Assembly: GCA_014825775.1 (NCBI GenBank)
Contig: MVAQ01000168.1
Span: 1-47,996, forward strand
Direction of reading: 5' to 3'
DNA: 47,996 nt
DNA from: Krasilnikovozyma curviuscula
Lineage: Eukaryota > Basidiomycota > Tremellomycetes > Cystofilobasidiales > Mrakiaceae
The position numbers were made by a program, and so were the translations under genes. Below the pieces are notes generated by a model, which was given only the letters and a program-made list of their open reading frames with translations, searched no databases and was not told the origin of the DNA. Each line of letters begins with the position of its first letter. Position 1 is the first letter of the stretch. Positions 38,893 through 47,996 of this stretch are shown in pieces.

Positions 38893-39271
38893 CTTGAAAG
38901 ATGTAGATTGCTGTCGAATTGCGTCTCGAGCATATCAGTCAGGCAGTTTTTTTCAGCGCCACAAAAACTAAACAAGTGCTATATCAGCAACGGTGATGAA
39001 ATCAGCTACTAATTCATCAGTAAAGATATGCATTTTCTGGTAGCTTGTAGCATATTTTTCTGATTTTGAATCGAGAGATCAGTGTCCTCAGCAAACGTCT
39101 GCGCGAGTGAGAGACATCTTCCAACTACGACCGCTTCGATTTCTCGGATCACCTTCTTGTAAGGTCTTATTCATAGAGAGTTATCTGTTGACGCTCAAAA
39201 TATCTGAGTACCTTCTGTCTCTTGCTAGTTTACAACCTCCACCGCAGTTTCAGGTCGAAGCAGTCCTCAGA
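38893..39271. promoter_or_regulatory. Bidirectional promoter of ELP1 and mitochondrial PheRS
   Basis: The two start codons (ELP1 at 38892 minus, PheRS at 39272 plus) are 379 bp apart with no gene between them, so both promoters and leaders must lie here. No TATA-like element or repeat stands out by eye. Confidence 0.6.
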
Positions 39272-40969
39272 ATGTCGAGGAACAGCATATCACTGATGCT
39301 GTACAGGACAAGGTATTCGACGATACTCTCAGCACAGAGAAAGGATTTTGTCTTCGCCAGGTCATTCAGCTCCTGCAGACCCAGTTGGACCGGCTGTATG
39401 TCGAAACGTTTCTTTCCTACCTCAACGCTTTGCTTTTGTCCTGATATCTTGATTAAATTGCTCCTCGGCATTCTTGTTGGAAATTAGATGAGCCTCCGGT
39501 TACAGGTTCTACCACTAAAGACGGCGTCGACTATCCATCTGATGCCTGGACTAACGTCCCGTCTGGAATCCTTGAAAAGACATCGCGACAGCTCCATCTC
39601 AACCCCGCCCACCCTATCGGAATCATTCGTAACCTGATAGAAGCTCATTTTTCAACGTACCAGCCTGTTCACCCACCATCAGCAGTCGTCAGCACCTCCA
39701 AGAATTTCGACGACTTGGGTTTCCCGGCTGATCATCCTGGAAGGTCGAAAAGTGATACTTATTACCTCAACTCAACAACTTTACTTAGAACCCATACAAG
39801 TGCACATGAGGTCGAGACGTTCCGATCAGGACTCAACCAGTGGTTGCTGTCCGCAGACGTTTACAGACGAGACGAAATTGACGCTTCGCATTACCCAGTC
39901 TTCCACCAGATGGAAGGTGCTTCCGTATTTGACCACCAAACAATCCATGCACTTCCGGCGATCAACCAAGAGCTCTCCGACCAAATACTATCATCCGCAT
40001 CACCCCTCATCGTCACCGATCCGACCCACCCTTTACCACCCCACAACTACTACCAACCCGAGCACGAAGACCTCACAGGCACAGTCGACCTTCTGATCAA
40101 TAGCTTAAAGCTTTCGCTGAACAGCCTTATCCTCAGTCTATTCAGATCCCACACCGATTCGGCTGGCGAGCCATTGCAGGTCAGGTGGATCGAAGCAACA
40201 TTCCCATTCACAAGCCCGAGCTACGAAGTGGAAGTCCTCTGGAATGGGGAGTGGTTGGAGATTCTTGGATGTGGCATTGTGGCTCAGAAAACATTAACTA
40301 CTGCTGGTGAGTGACTAAATCCAAAGCCAACCTGCGCCATTGCCGCGTTAACTTCTAGCTTGTCATCTTTCCCTTTTCATGTAACTCTAGGTGTACCGGA
40401 TAAAATTGGGTTCGCCTTTGGCCTTGGTCTCGAACGGCTAGCAATGATCCTCTTTTCCATCCCCGACATCCGTCTCTTCTGGTCTGAAGACCCTCGTTTC
40501 CTCGAACAATTTAAGCCAGGCGAAATTACAACATTCAAGCCATACTCAAAGTACCCACCGATGTACAGAGATATGAGTTTCTGGATACAGGATGGGGTTA
40601 AATGGGAAGAAAATGATTTGTGTGACTTGGTCAGGCAGGTTGGAGGGGATCTGGTCGAAAACGTCAAGAAAGTGAGCAGCATTGATCTGTTATCATCACA
40701 AGGAAAATAATCTGACGCTCTTTCCTCGATGACAGTTTGATGAGTTCCTCCACCCCAAGACTGGAAGGGTTTCTCTTGCCTACCGAATCACCTACAGATC
40801 CATGGACAAGTAGGCACTCTTCTTATCGCTGGTTGAGAAATCCCAAGAGTACTAACAAGCTCTCTTTTTGTTTGTCGTATGAAGGACTCTGACCGATGAA
40901 GAGGTCTCAACCATTCAGACTGAACTGTCGCATCGTGCAGTCGAAGCTCTCAAGATTGAAATGAGGTGA
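39272..40969 (+). CDS. MSF1: Mitochondrial phenylalanyl-tRNA synthetase (MSF1/FARS2)
   Basis: Charges mitochondrial tRNA-Phe; a monomeric class II synthetase with an anticodon-binding FDX-ACB domain. Five exons (39272-39395, 39488-40306, 40391-40671, 40736-40809, 40885-40969) sum to 1,383 nt, 460 residues, the size of yeast Msf1. The N-terminus [20 protein letters not shown] is rich in Arg/Ser and lacks acidic residues, fitting a mitochondrial presequence. The GTATGT donor at 39396 is the one that joins in phase to exon 2. Motifs are [66 protein letters not shown] (motif 2 region), [19 protein letters not shown], and [16 protein letters not shown] (motif 3). The FDX-ACB domain begins [13 protein letters not shown] and ends ALKIEMR. 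Confidence 0.96.
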
Positions 40970-41550
40970 TGAAGCAAGACCGTCGTTAAGAAGAGAGACC
41001 TTAATGATCATATGATATCAGTGTTTTCTTTTGATGATGAGAATGGAATGAGACACAAGTACCTGCACTCTCGTTATGTAAGCTGCAAGAACAGCTGGAA
41101 TCATGCTTTCCAAGCATATAGACCGCACTTCCACTTCACTCTCTCTCTCTCTCTATGTTGAGGAACAAAGACGTAAGATTTCTTGTTCATCTTTTGGCTT
41201 TTCGTCAGCCATATAAATTTCGCTTGGAAGCGTAACAGCAGAGCATTCGCCATGTAACAATTTCGTTGTTTTCTCGGCGGGTCCCCCCAAAGCGCTGACC
41301 TTGGCTCCACTTCGTTGAACCTCAACCCGTCACTCAACGCAACCCAGTTTCTGTTGATCAGAGAGTCAACAAAACCAACCTCAACACGGGAAGCTTCCCT
41401 TGAAGTGTTTCAAGGAGGTTGGAATCAGTTAGGCTAGCACAAAGGCAAGAGGTAAAATTAAGGTGTGCAAAGCTCAGCCTCTTTAAACCTTTGGGGATGG
41501 TGACGTTTTTCTCTCTCTCTGACTGTCTCTTACTTTTCCAGCAACTCGGA
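40970..41550 (+). other. Intergenic with a CT microsatellite
   Basis: 580 bp between the PheRS stop and the next start. An uninterrupted (CT)8 run lies at 41139-41154, and a second CT-rich tract at about 41505-41545 runs into TTACTTTTCCAG. That could be the 3' end of a leader intron for the next gene. No coding feature was recognised. Confidence 0.5.
41139..41154 (+). repeat. (CT)8 microsatellite
   Basis: Eight perfect CT units at 41139-41154 in the intergenic region downstream of the mitochondrial PheRS gene. Confidence 0.9.
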
Positions 41551-42731
41551 ATGTCCTTGGTTCGAAGTCCAGTCCTTGCACCAACCCACCCAGTCCAGGT
41601 CCAAGCACAAGCAGGCAAGCTATGGGCCAAGAGAGAGGTTCAAAGGGTCGAGTCCAATCGCCGATATGAAGATGCTTTACTTGTCAAGCTCATGAGCTCT
41701 TACTTTGATGAGAATGGAAAGGAGCACCAGGCTTGGACTGAGGTGTGTGTCGTGGATGCTTCTACCAAGACCATTAGTCACCTCGCCCATGAACGTGCTA
41801 ACATCAACAGTCTTTTTTGATAGCTCTGCACGCAGCTTTACATACTCGATTCTTCACCAACTCCTGAGAAGGTAGGTTGGGCGTCAGGATACGCAGCCCT
41901 CAGAAGATATGTCAGTCAGGACGAAGGGCTCGCAAATTGCGCATGGGAAGCTTGGGTAGGTGCTGGGACTTATCTGGGTTTCTCAAAATAGTCGCTGGTT
42001 GACAATCTGCATTTATCGAACAGATGATTCGACCAACTACAAGAACTGAGATCTACGAGTGCTGTGCTAGATATGCTCAGGACGAGGTCCACTCAGTGTT
42101 TTCAAGAGTTTGTTTTGCCTTTGTTTTGCACACTTCGCAACAGTGATACTGACGCAATCCCCTGGTTGTTATTTTAGACCAAAGGATTGGAGAAACCAGG
42201 GTTTGTAACATCTTTACCTTTGTGCACTCTAGAGCTGTAAATTTGACCTGACGCTGCACTTTCTGATTGCCACAGATCGTACACTATTGTACGTTACAGT
42301 GCTTTCGCACCAGTCTTGGTCAAAGCTGACTTTCAGCCTCCATTTATAATAGGCTAAGGATGTCTCAAAACGTGTCCTCATTGAAGCTCTTCAGAAAGGG
42401 GGTGTCTTGCAAGGCAGCTGGGTAAACACCGAGGTGCGGCTAGTTTGTTCACCCTTTTATCACCACACCTGACCCTTGTTTTCTGCTCCAGGTCTATTCA
42501 ACAACTTCAACTCCAGAGCTCTCACCTTCTCTCGCTGCTAACTCGCCGGCAGAAGAGCAATCCATACCGCCATTCACGCCGCTAGACTCACCTGTCTTTA
42601 GCCAAGGCTTCTCACTCGGTCCACTTCCAGCTTCTGGCACCCAGGGAGATGGCGAAGAAGATCCAAGTCTTTGTCTCACTCCAAGAGCCACTACACCTAA
42701 AGCTCTACTGTCAGCTTGGGCTCCGCAGTAG
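41551..42731 (+). CDS. Unrecognised protein with two consecutive microexons
   Basis: I do not recognise the family. It starts MSLVRSPVLAPTHPVQVQAQ (ATG 41551), then LWAKREVQRVESNRRYEDAL and LVKLMSSYFDENGKEHQAWT. The next exon gives LCTQLYILDSSPTPEKVGWA and SGYAALRRYVSQDEGLANCA, then MIRPTTRTEIYECCARYAQD. Two tiny exons follow, 42178-42200 (23 nt, TKGLEKPG) and 42276-42288 (13 nt, completing SYTI), then AKDVSKRVLIEALQKGGVLQ and GSWVNTEVYSTTSTPELSPS. The last exon is Ser/Pro-rich and ends SAWAPQ, TAG 42729-42731. The first ~170 residues are helical in character with conserved-looking Trp and Cys; no signal peptide or TM is seen. GTTTGT donors are used twice, and an upstream leader intron is possible. 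Confidence 0.65.
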
Positions 42732-43591
42732 ACGATCACAACAACAACGAAGCATAGATCAACTTTGCCTATGCACTCTATCCTCAACAAACAACAACAC
42801 CTGTTTTCTGAAACATTTTACGATTTTCTCTTTCGCTATAGATCTTGTCCTTTTCTCCACTGCCTGCTTGTTGATCCTTAGAAGTATTTCCTAATTTCTG
42901 CTGCCTTTTCTCCTACACATTTTTTCTTCTCTCTATACACACAATACGCACTGTGCCAATACTTCACGTCCACCACCACCGCATTTTTCTATTTCTCTCC
43001 CCTTAGGTTCTGGTTGTTAGATATACCGTAAGCATCACATTTCGTTTGTCCCTTTCGCCGTCCTATCGCAAAGTGGGCACAGAAGATGTAGCAAGTTTCT
43101 GGACCCTTCAAAATTCAGCAGACATCCGAAGTACTGCATTATTACGTTGAGAGCAGTTCGATGCAGAACGAAAGAGTGGAGGGTTCTGGCGTTCTTGCTA
43201 TTTAATCATGAAGCGAGAGAGGTCCATGGGCATCGTACCCTGACTCCTCATTGCACCCGCCAAAGACCAGTTCAGAAAATCAGAACCAGAGAAGTGCCTT
43301 TCTAAGAAATCTCCAAGCCACGATGCTTTCGTCAGGACGAGGCGCTGGAGCCAATCTGCTCTGCTCCTCCTCTCCAACATCTCAGCCCAAGCAATCCAAG
43401 TCCCTTTCTTCAACATTTTTCCCATGGAGCAGAAAAAAAAAATTGGTCTCAGAGACAGCCCAGTTTATCAATGGCTTGCTAAAAAACAACAAGTTGTCTG
43501 GGTTGGCTGTGGCTGTTGTCCATTTGAACACTTTTACGGGAAATTGAAAGGTCGAGGGAGAGGATATAGGATTGAGAATGTATAGAGGAAG
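42732..43591 (+). other. Intergenic, gene-poor
   Basis: About 860 bp; the first 280 are T/C-rich (3' UTR-like). Overlapping open frames on both strands at 43198-43547 are unsupported: the minus frame (43425-43198, 75 codons from an ATG) is Trp-rich, and the plus frame has no ATG at its 5' end. No RNA gene was recognised. Confidence 0.4.
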
Positions 43592-43819
43592 TCATTGAGT
43601 GATGAGAGCTTGTCTGAGATCTAACCACGAGAAGTGTTCTGCTGTTATGTGCGGTCTTTCGCGGTCAACAAACCCTCCGTAGACGTCACCAGGCGAAGGA
43701 ACTGGCTGAAAAGCGAAGTTCGAATATTCTGATGATGGAGCAGATCTGGGCTTTGGGTTCAAAGGCAAGTGGGGAGATGTAGATGGTGTTGCGCCAACCG
43801 AGATCAGATCAAAGCCCAT
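43592..43819 (-). CDS. Possible small protein, 75 codons (doubtful)
   Basis: An intact ATG-to-TGA frame reading MGFDLISVGATPSTSPHLPL, then Pro/Ser-rich sequence, then FAFQPVPSPGDVYGGFVDRE and HFSWLDLRQALITQ. Codon choice and composition look like the flanking genes, but no family is recognised and no introns or homologous motifs support it. It could be a genuine small protein, one exon of a larger minus-strand gene, or chance. Confidence 0.3.
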   Translation of the reverse strand: MGFDLISVGATPSTSPHLPLNPKPRSAPSSEYSNFAFQPVPSPGDVYGGFVDRERPHITAEHFSWLDLRQALITQ

Positions 43820-44172
43820 CAGAGGTGTTTTTCAACCAGTTCGATACGGTTACAAGCGAAGCACTTCCCTAACCTGTATCATAGCGTTAATTGTACTCAG
43901 AAACTGTAGAGAGAATACCGAATATTGCTGTCTCACAGAGCAAGGGGTACCCATTGACATCTCAGTGCAACCTCACTTCCAAAACAGCAGGATATTATTG
44001 GTAAAGCAGAAGGATACAGACTTCACGTTCCCTTGGTTGTCCGATAAGAGTTTTCTTTGCGCAGTTATAAACTTCAACTTCGAGTTAATTCTTTTTGGTG
44101 AAACTCTTGCTTTTGCGAGGAACCCGCTGACCATCCAACTGTCAAGCTCAAGTCGTCCTATAAAAGCCAGGA
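43820..44172 (+). other. Upstream region of the RBM26-like gene
   Basis: About 350 bp between the small minus-strand ORF and the ATG at 44173. It should carry the promoter and leader of the RNA-binding protein gene. No distinct element is recognised. Confidence 0.45.
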
Positions 44173-46938
44173 ATGGCTCCTCTACTCTCAGACGAACAGG
44201 CTGATCAACTCAAGCCATGGCTGATAACGATCCTCGACCCGATGTTAGCCCTGCAGATTTCCATTCTCTTTTGGCCGCTTGCTTTGGGTTTACAGACTGA
44301 CGTCTGATGCTCTTTGTGTAGCTCGGAGGCTCAAACCGATATTTTAGCAGATTATGTCATTGCTCTGCTGAAACAAGAGCAGGACACGGCTGACAAGAGC
44401 AGCTTGGACAAGGTTCGTTTCTCCATTCAAAGAGAATAACTCGAAGACTAGCTCACCGTCGTCGATTACAACTCCACTGTGTGTCTTCCAGTCCTTCAAT
44501 GAAAACCTCAAAGACTTCTTAGAAGCAGGTAGGTTGAATACAGCCTGGTTTCCCTTTCCATTCGCTGAAGACTGGATGCTTACGTTTATGGTCCTCTGGT
44601 CCGCAGAAACATCAAAATTCGTCGCAACACTCTTCCAAGCGCTGTCTTCCAAGTCTTACCTCAAAGTTCCTCCGTCAGGGCCATCATCCTCCCTCAAGAG
44701 AGCTCGCTCCCCCGAAAACTCCTTCAACCCCCCTTCTGGCCCTTCGAATAAATATGCTCATCGTCCTGTTGGAGTCTGGGGAGCCAATGATATCGTCCAG
44801 CAACAGGGTCAAAGGTTGCCATTTGGAGATAAAGGTGACATGAGACATAAAGACTCTGGTGGACCCAGTGATGCGGTGATGCTAGCAAATGATGAAGCTC
44901 CAATGCCTACAGCTTCTTTCCAACCCCCTCCGCTCGGCGCAGGACTGTATCCTCAGAATGGTGGAGGAGGGGCGAGAAGGAAACGAGGTGTCTGCTTTGA
45001 CTATACCCGTGAGTTCCCTCCCTTACTACTTTGCCCCTCCGTTCTGTCACCTCATCAATTTCCTTCGCCACTCCTCGCAACCACTCCTACTTCTACAGAA
45101 CGAGGATACTGCGCCCGAGGCGACGCTTGTCCATACGAGCACGGCATGGGCATACCGTTCCCAGGAATAGGCAGTGGATTCCCTGGTCAGCCGTTTAATT
45201 GGATGATGAATAACGCTGCCTTCAACGGTGGTGGTCTTCCAAATCAGATGGGGATTGGAGCAGGATTCCAAGGATCTCCTCAGACGGACACAAACGGTCA
45301 GCAGCAGCAACGGTTCCAGCAAAACGGTCGAGGAGGTCCCAATGGAAGAGGAGAAAGATCTGGCCCAGGTGTTTATGAGCGTACTCCTGGTACAGTCTCT
45401 ACCTCCTCCAACCCTGCCTTCTTAGCCTCTCAACAGTCATCGCATCCACCTAAATCTCGCAACGGTACAACACTGGTCGTGTCGGAAATCCCTCGAATTC
45501 ACCTCAGCATTCCGGCCATCACAACGGAGTTCTCCAAGTTCGGTGTAGTCACAAACGTGGCTATCGATCCCAGATCATCAAAAGCTCTGATCTCGTTCGA
45601 GACAAACGACATGGCGTTCAAAGCGTGGAAGGCCGAAGAAGCTTTTTGGGGTAGTCGGTTCGTGAAGCTGTTCTGGCATAAACCGATGGAAGGCAAAGGA
45701 ACAGCTGGTGAAGAACTGCTCGACAAGTCCAAGACACTGGTGGAAAACCTGAGGAAGATCGAGGAAGGCGGTGGAGCAGCTATACAGCCAAACAAACCGA
45801 CCTATACTATGTCCGCCAAGGAGAGGAAAGAGAAACAAGTTGCTTTTGAACAGAAGATTGCAACCCAGAAGGTTTTGATGATGAGAGTGACGGCGCCGGA
45901 TCTCAAGTCTGAAGAAAAGAAGGAACTGATGGCTCAGCTGAGGAAGTTGGATGAAGAATTGAAAGCGATGACTCCGGAAAGTCTAGCTTTAATAGCACCC
46001 AAACTAAAACCAACCCCGTCTAACGGATCAGTGACTCCTGTTGCTGGTGGATCAAAAGACAAGGAGGCACTGATGAGAGAGAAGCTGGACCAGGAGTTAG
46101 AGAATCGAGGAGAAAAGGATGTCGAAATGGTGGTTGCTGAAGGTGCAGGTGCTGATGCTGAAGAGACCGTTGCTGAGAAGTTGGCAAGGTTACAAAAAGA
46201 GGTGAGTGCTGCTTGTGTCGATGTTCTTTACTGCCTTCTTTTCACCGACTCTTGTTTCCTTTTTGTATTTATAGGCTGCATCAATGGGAATTGACGTTGA
46301 CAATCCTGAAGCTGACTCATCTTATTTCTCATCGTACCGAGGACGAGGACGAGGCCGTGGTAGAGGAAGAGGCGCACCGATCAGAGCTCGAGGGCGAGGA
46401 GGTGCTTTTGGTGGAACTCCTGGACGTGGTTCGATGAAACTTGACTTAAGGCCCAAGTCGTTGAAGATTGAAGGTGAAGCTGTCCTCGAAGACGACGGAA
46501 GAGAGAGCATCCGTAGCTTCTATGGTGATCAAGCGGTGGAAGGTGTTGAGTGGAACGGCAGTGATAATTTCCTGATTGTCAAGTTCAAAAGTAGAGGATT
46601 TGCTGAACAAGTGAGTTGGGTACTATTTTCGCTCAAATATCTGACTGACATATGATTCACCTTTGTGTGATCAGGCTTACGCGAAGGGTAGCAACATACA
46701 CGGAACTAGTACTCCACTCTCGGTATCATGGCACCAATCACCACAGTCTCAGATACCTGTTCCACCAGTGCCATTCCTTACTGCAACATCATCGCCGTCA
46801 ACGCTGGCAGAAGCGTCGATGAAGGATCCATCACCGATACCATCTACATCACTATTCACACCAGTAACGGATGACTATGTACCATCATGGGAGGTAGACG
46901 ACGATGATGAGGACGGTGACGAAGAAGACAGGCGTTAG
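44173..46938 (+). CDS. RBM26/RBM27-like CCCH zinc finger and RRM protein
   Basis: RBM26/27 proteins (S. pombe Rmn1-like) act in nuclear RNA surveillance with the MTREC/PAXT-type machinery. The start at ATG 44173 is preferred over an out-of-frame ATG at 44218. It gives a PWI-like N-terminal domain: LKPWLITILDP, then SEAQTDILADYVIALLKQEQ, SFNENLKDFLEAETSKFVAT, and LFQALSSKSYLKVP. A CCCH finger follows (CFDYTQRGYCARGDACPYEH, spacing CX8CX5CX3H), interrupted by an intron between its first and second Cys. After a Gly/Gln/Asn-rich linker comes an RRM (TTLVVSEIPRIHLSIPAITT, EFSKFGVVTNVAIDPRSSKA), and a coiled coil (EKKELMAQLRKLDEELKAM). Next is an RG repeat (YRGRGRGRGRGRGAPIRARG), then a second, degenerate RRM-like region (VEGVEWNGSDNFLIVKFKSR). 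It ends in an acidic tail, TAG 46936-46938. Confidence 0.9.
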
Positions 46939-47175
46939 GTGTTATACGAGTGGTATGATCGGATGACAAGATGGGGCTTCAGCTCTGCGGCTTCTTTGTG
47001 GACCTTGGTTTCACAAGGAAGAGAAGGAACGAGGTGGATTTGCACTTGATTTGCCTCAAAGGAATAAGGAATTCACAACAGACACACTGACAACCGATTC
47101 TGGAGATGATATGAGAAGTGTATTGAATCCGAGTTTCTGTAGTTACACAATTTCAACATTTAATTAAGTGGAGAC
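46939..47175. other. Convergent intergenic region
   Basis: 237 bp between stop codons of the RBM26-like gene (+) and the two-TM protein gene (-). Nothing beyond expected 3' UTR sequence was seen. Confidence 0.5.
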
Positions 47176-47996
47176 CTAATGATCGCCTCTCGTCGTCTGA
47201 AACTTATCCTTCAGCCCATCAAGGCCACCCTCCTTCGGTCCAGTCTCCCATAACTCACTCAGCGATCTCCGCTTTTTCTCTGCCTCTTCTTCCTCCTTCA
47301 ATCGAACGAGCTCTTTGCGGATGGCAGCAGCGGCAATTTGCTCTTTTCTCCAGGGGGGTTCTTCTGCTGTTGAAGAGAGGTGATAAACCATTAAGTAAAT
47401 TACTCCGGTCCATGCCACTGGAGAGAAACGTGAGGAAGGTATGGGTGAGGAAGGATCCAATGTTGCCGAGTAAGAAGTGGACACTTACACGCAGAGACCC
47501 CAAGCCGCCTTCGCTTCTCTATCTTCATTATCGAGGGACCCAAAAGAGCTGACGGCGAAGAAGTAAACGTCGTCGTGGAGTCAGCGGACAGCCCTCATTC
47601 GTCCTTGTTCTCCACCGCCCGCAAGAGACCAAACATCGAACTCAACACTTACCGAATCCAGTCAACCCTCCAATGGCCCCCCAGATCATAAGATTTGGAC
47701 CGTTCTTCTGAACCTCCTTCCCGCTCTCTTTTAATCCAAACTCTTCCCTCATAGCTACATCGATCGGGTCTTCGTTCTTTTGTCCCTCGATTGGTTGGCC
47801 ACCCCACAGCGGACTCTCACGAGGGACCTGTTTACCTACATAGTTTTTTGAGAGATCGATTTCTGGTGCTGGTGTGGTGGTAGAGTCTGACTTGGGCTTG
47901 TTCCATGGGAATCTCGAGCTTCGCGAATTGGAGGAAGAGGCTAGTGGTGCTGCTGGCGTTGGTGGTTCCACGAGCGGCTCTAGCTTTACCGTTGAA
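47176..47996 (-). CDS. Two-TM membrane protein of unknown function, 5' partial
   Basis: The frame is open to the right edge, so the N-terminus lies outside the window. The visible sequence is TVKLEPLVEPPTPAAPLASS, a Ser/Thr/Pro/Lys linker, then YVGKQVPRESPLWGGQPIEG and DPIDVAMREEFGLKESGKEV. A first hydrophobic segment follows (NLMIWGAIGGLTGFALLGPS), a short basic turn (KIEKRRRLG), a second segment (SALAWTGVIYLMVYHLSS), and a charged coiled helix (AAIRKELVRLKEEEEAEKKR). It ends DKFQTTRGDH with TAG at 47176-47178. Two introns (near 47557-47651 and 47418-47490) fit the frame; the exon between them carries the end of TM1 and the basic turn. A small hairpin-type inner-membrane protein, perhaps mitochondrial, is possible, but this is inference and the family is not recognised. 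Confidence 0.6.

Noticed and set aside
41555..41585. GGTTCGAAGTCC resembling a tRNA B box
   Set aside because: It lies within a coding exon and there is no A box or cloverleaf around it.
43198..43425. 75-codon ATG-started minus frame, Trp-rich
   Set aside because: No motif or splice support, and an equally long plus frame covers the same bases.

Overview
The window is nuclear DNA of a basidiomycete fungus, most likely a Tremellomycete (Cryptococcus/Kwoniella-like). The evidence is dense, intron-rich protein-coding genes, introns mostly of about 50-75 nt with GTRAGT-type donors and YAG acceptors, pyrimidine-rich leaders, and a run of single-copy eukaryotic housekeeping genes. No rRNA, tRNA, transposon or CRISPR array was recognised. 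The genus is an inference; no sequence search was possible.

Layout. 1-550 (+): 3' end of a CofD-like (YNL011C-type) protein. 702-2736 (-): ZRC1-type zinc transporter, divergent from 2855-3801 (+), an alpha/beta-hydrolase-like protein. 4322-8039 (+): FIG4 phosphoinositide phosphatase. 8939-10278 (-): Pho85-type cyclin. After a 1.75 kb gene-free stretch, 12027-13388 (+) is an alkaline ceramidase and 14556-17465 (+) an SRPK/Sky1 kinase. 18112-20030 (+) is an uncharacterised multi-pass membrane protein, and 20928-21830 (+) is 6-phosphogluconolactonase.

Four minus-strand genes follow: two low-complexity proteins of unknown function (22295-24513, and 25020-28251 with coiled coils), a PSP1-domain protein (29521-33072) and ELP1 of Elongator (33765-38892). 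ELP1 is divergent from mitochondrial phenylalanyl-tRNA synthetase (39272-40969, +). The right end holds an unrecognised protein (41551-42731, +), a doubtful 75-codon ORF (43592-43819, -), an RBM26/27-like CCCH-RRM protein (44173-46938, +) and a partial two-TM protein (47176-47996, -).

The genes do not form a pathway. What stands out is gene architecture. Several genes need coding microexons to give their conserved proteins: 15 nt in the zinc transporter (carrying a zinc-site histidine), a 6-nt coding start exon plus a 21-nt exon in the PSP1 gene, and consecutive 23- and 13-nt exons in the 41.5 kb gene. The SR-protein kinase gene has unusually long introns (234 and 579 nt), and the longer one contains a strong hairpin. 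These are the observations most worth following.
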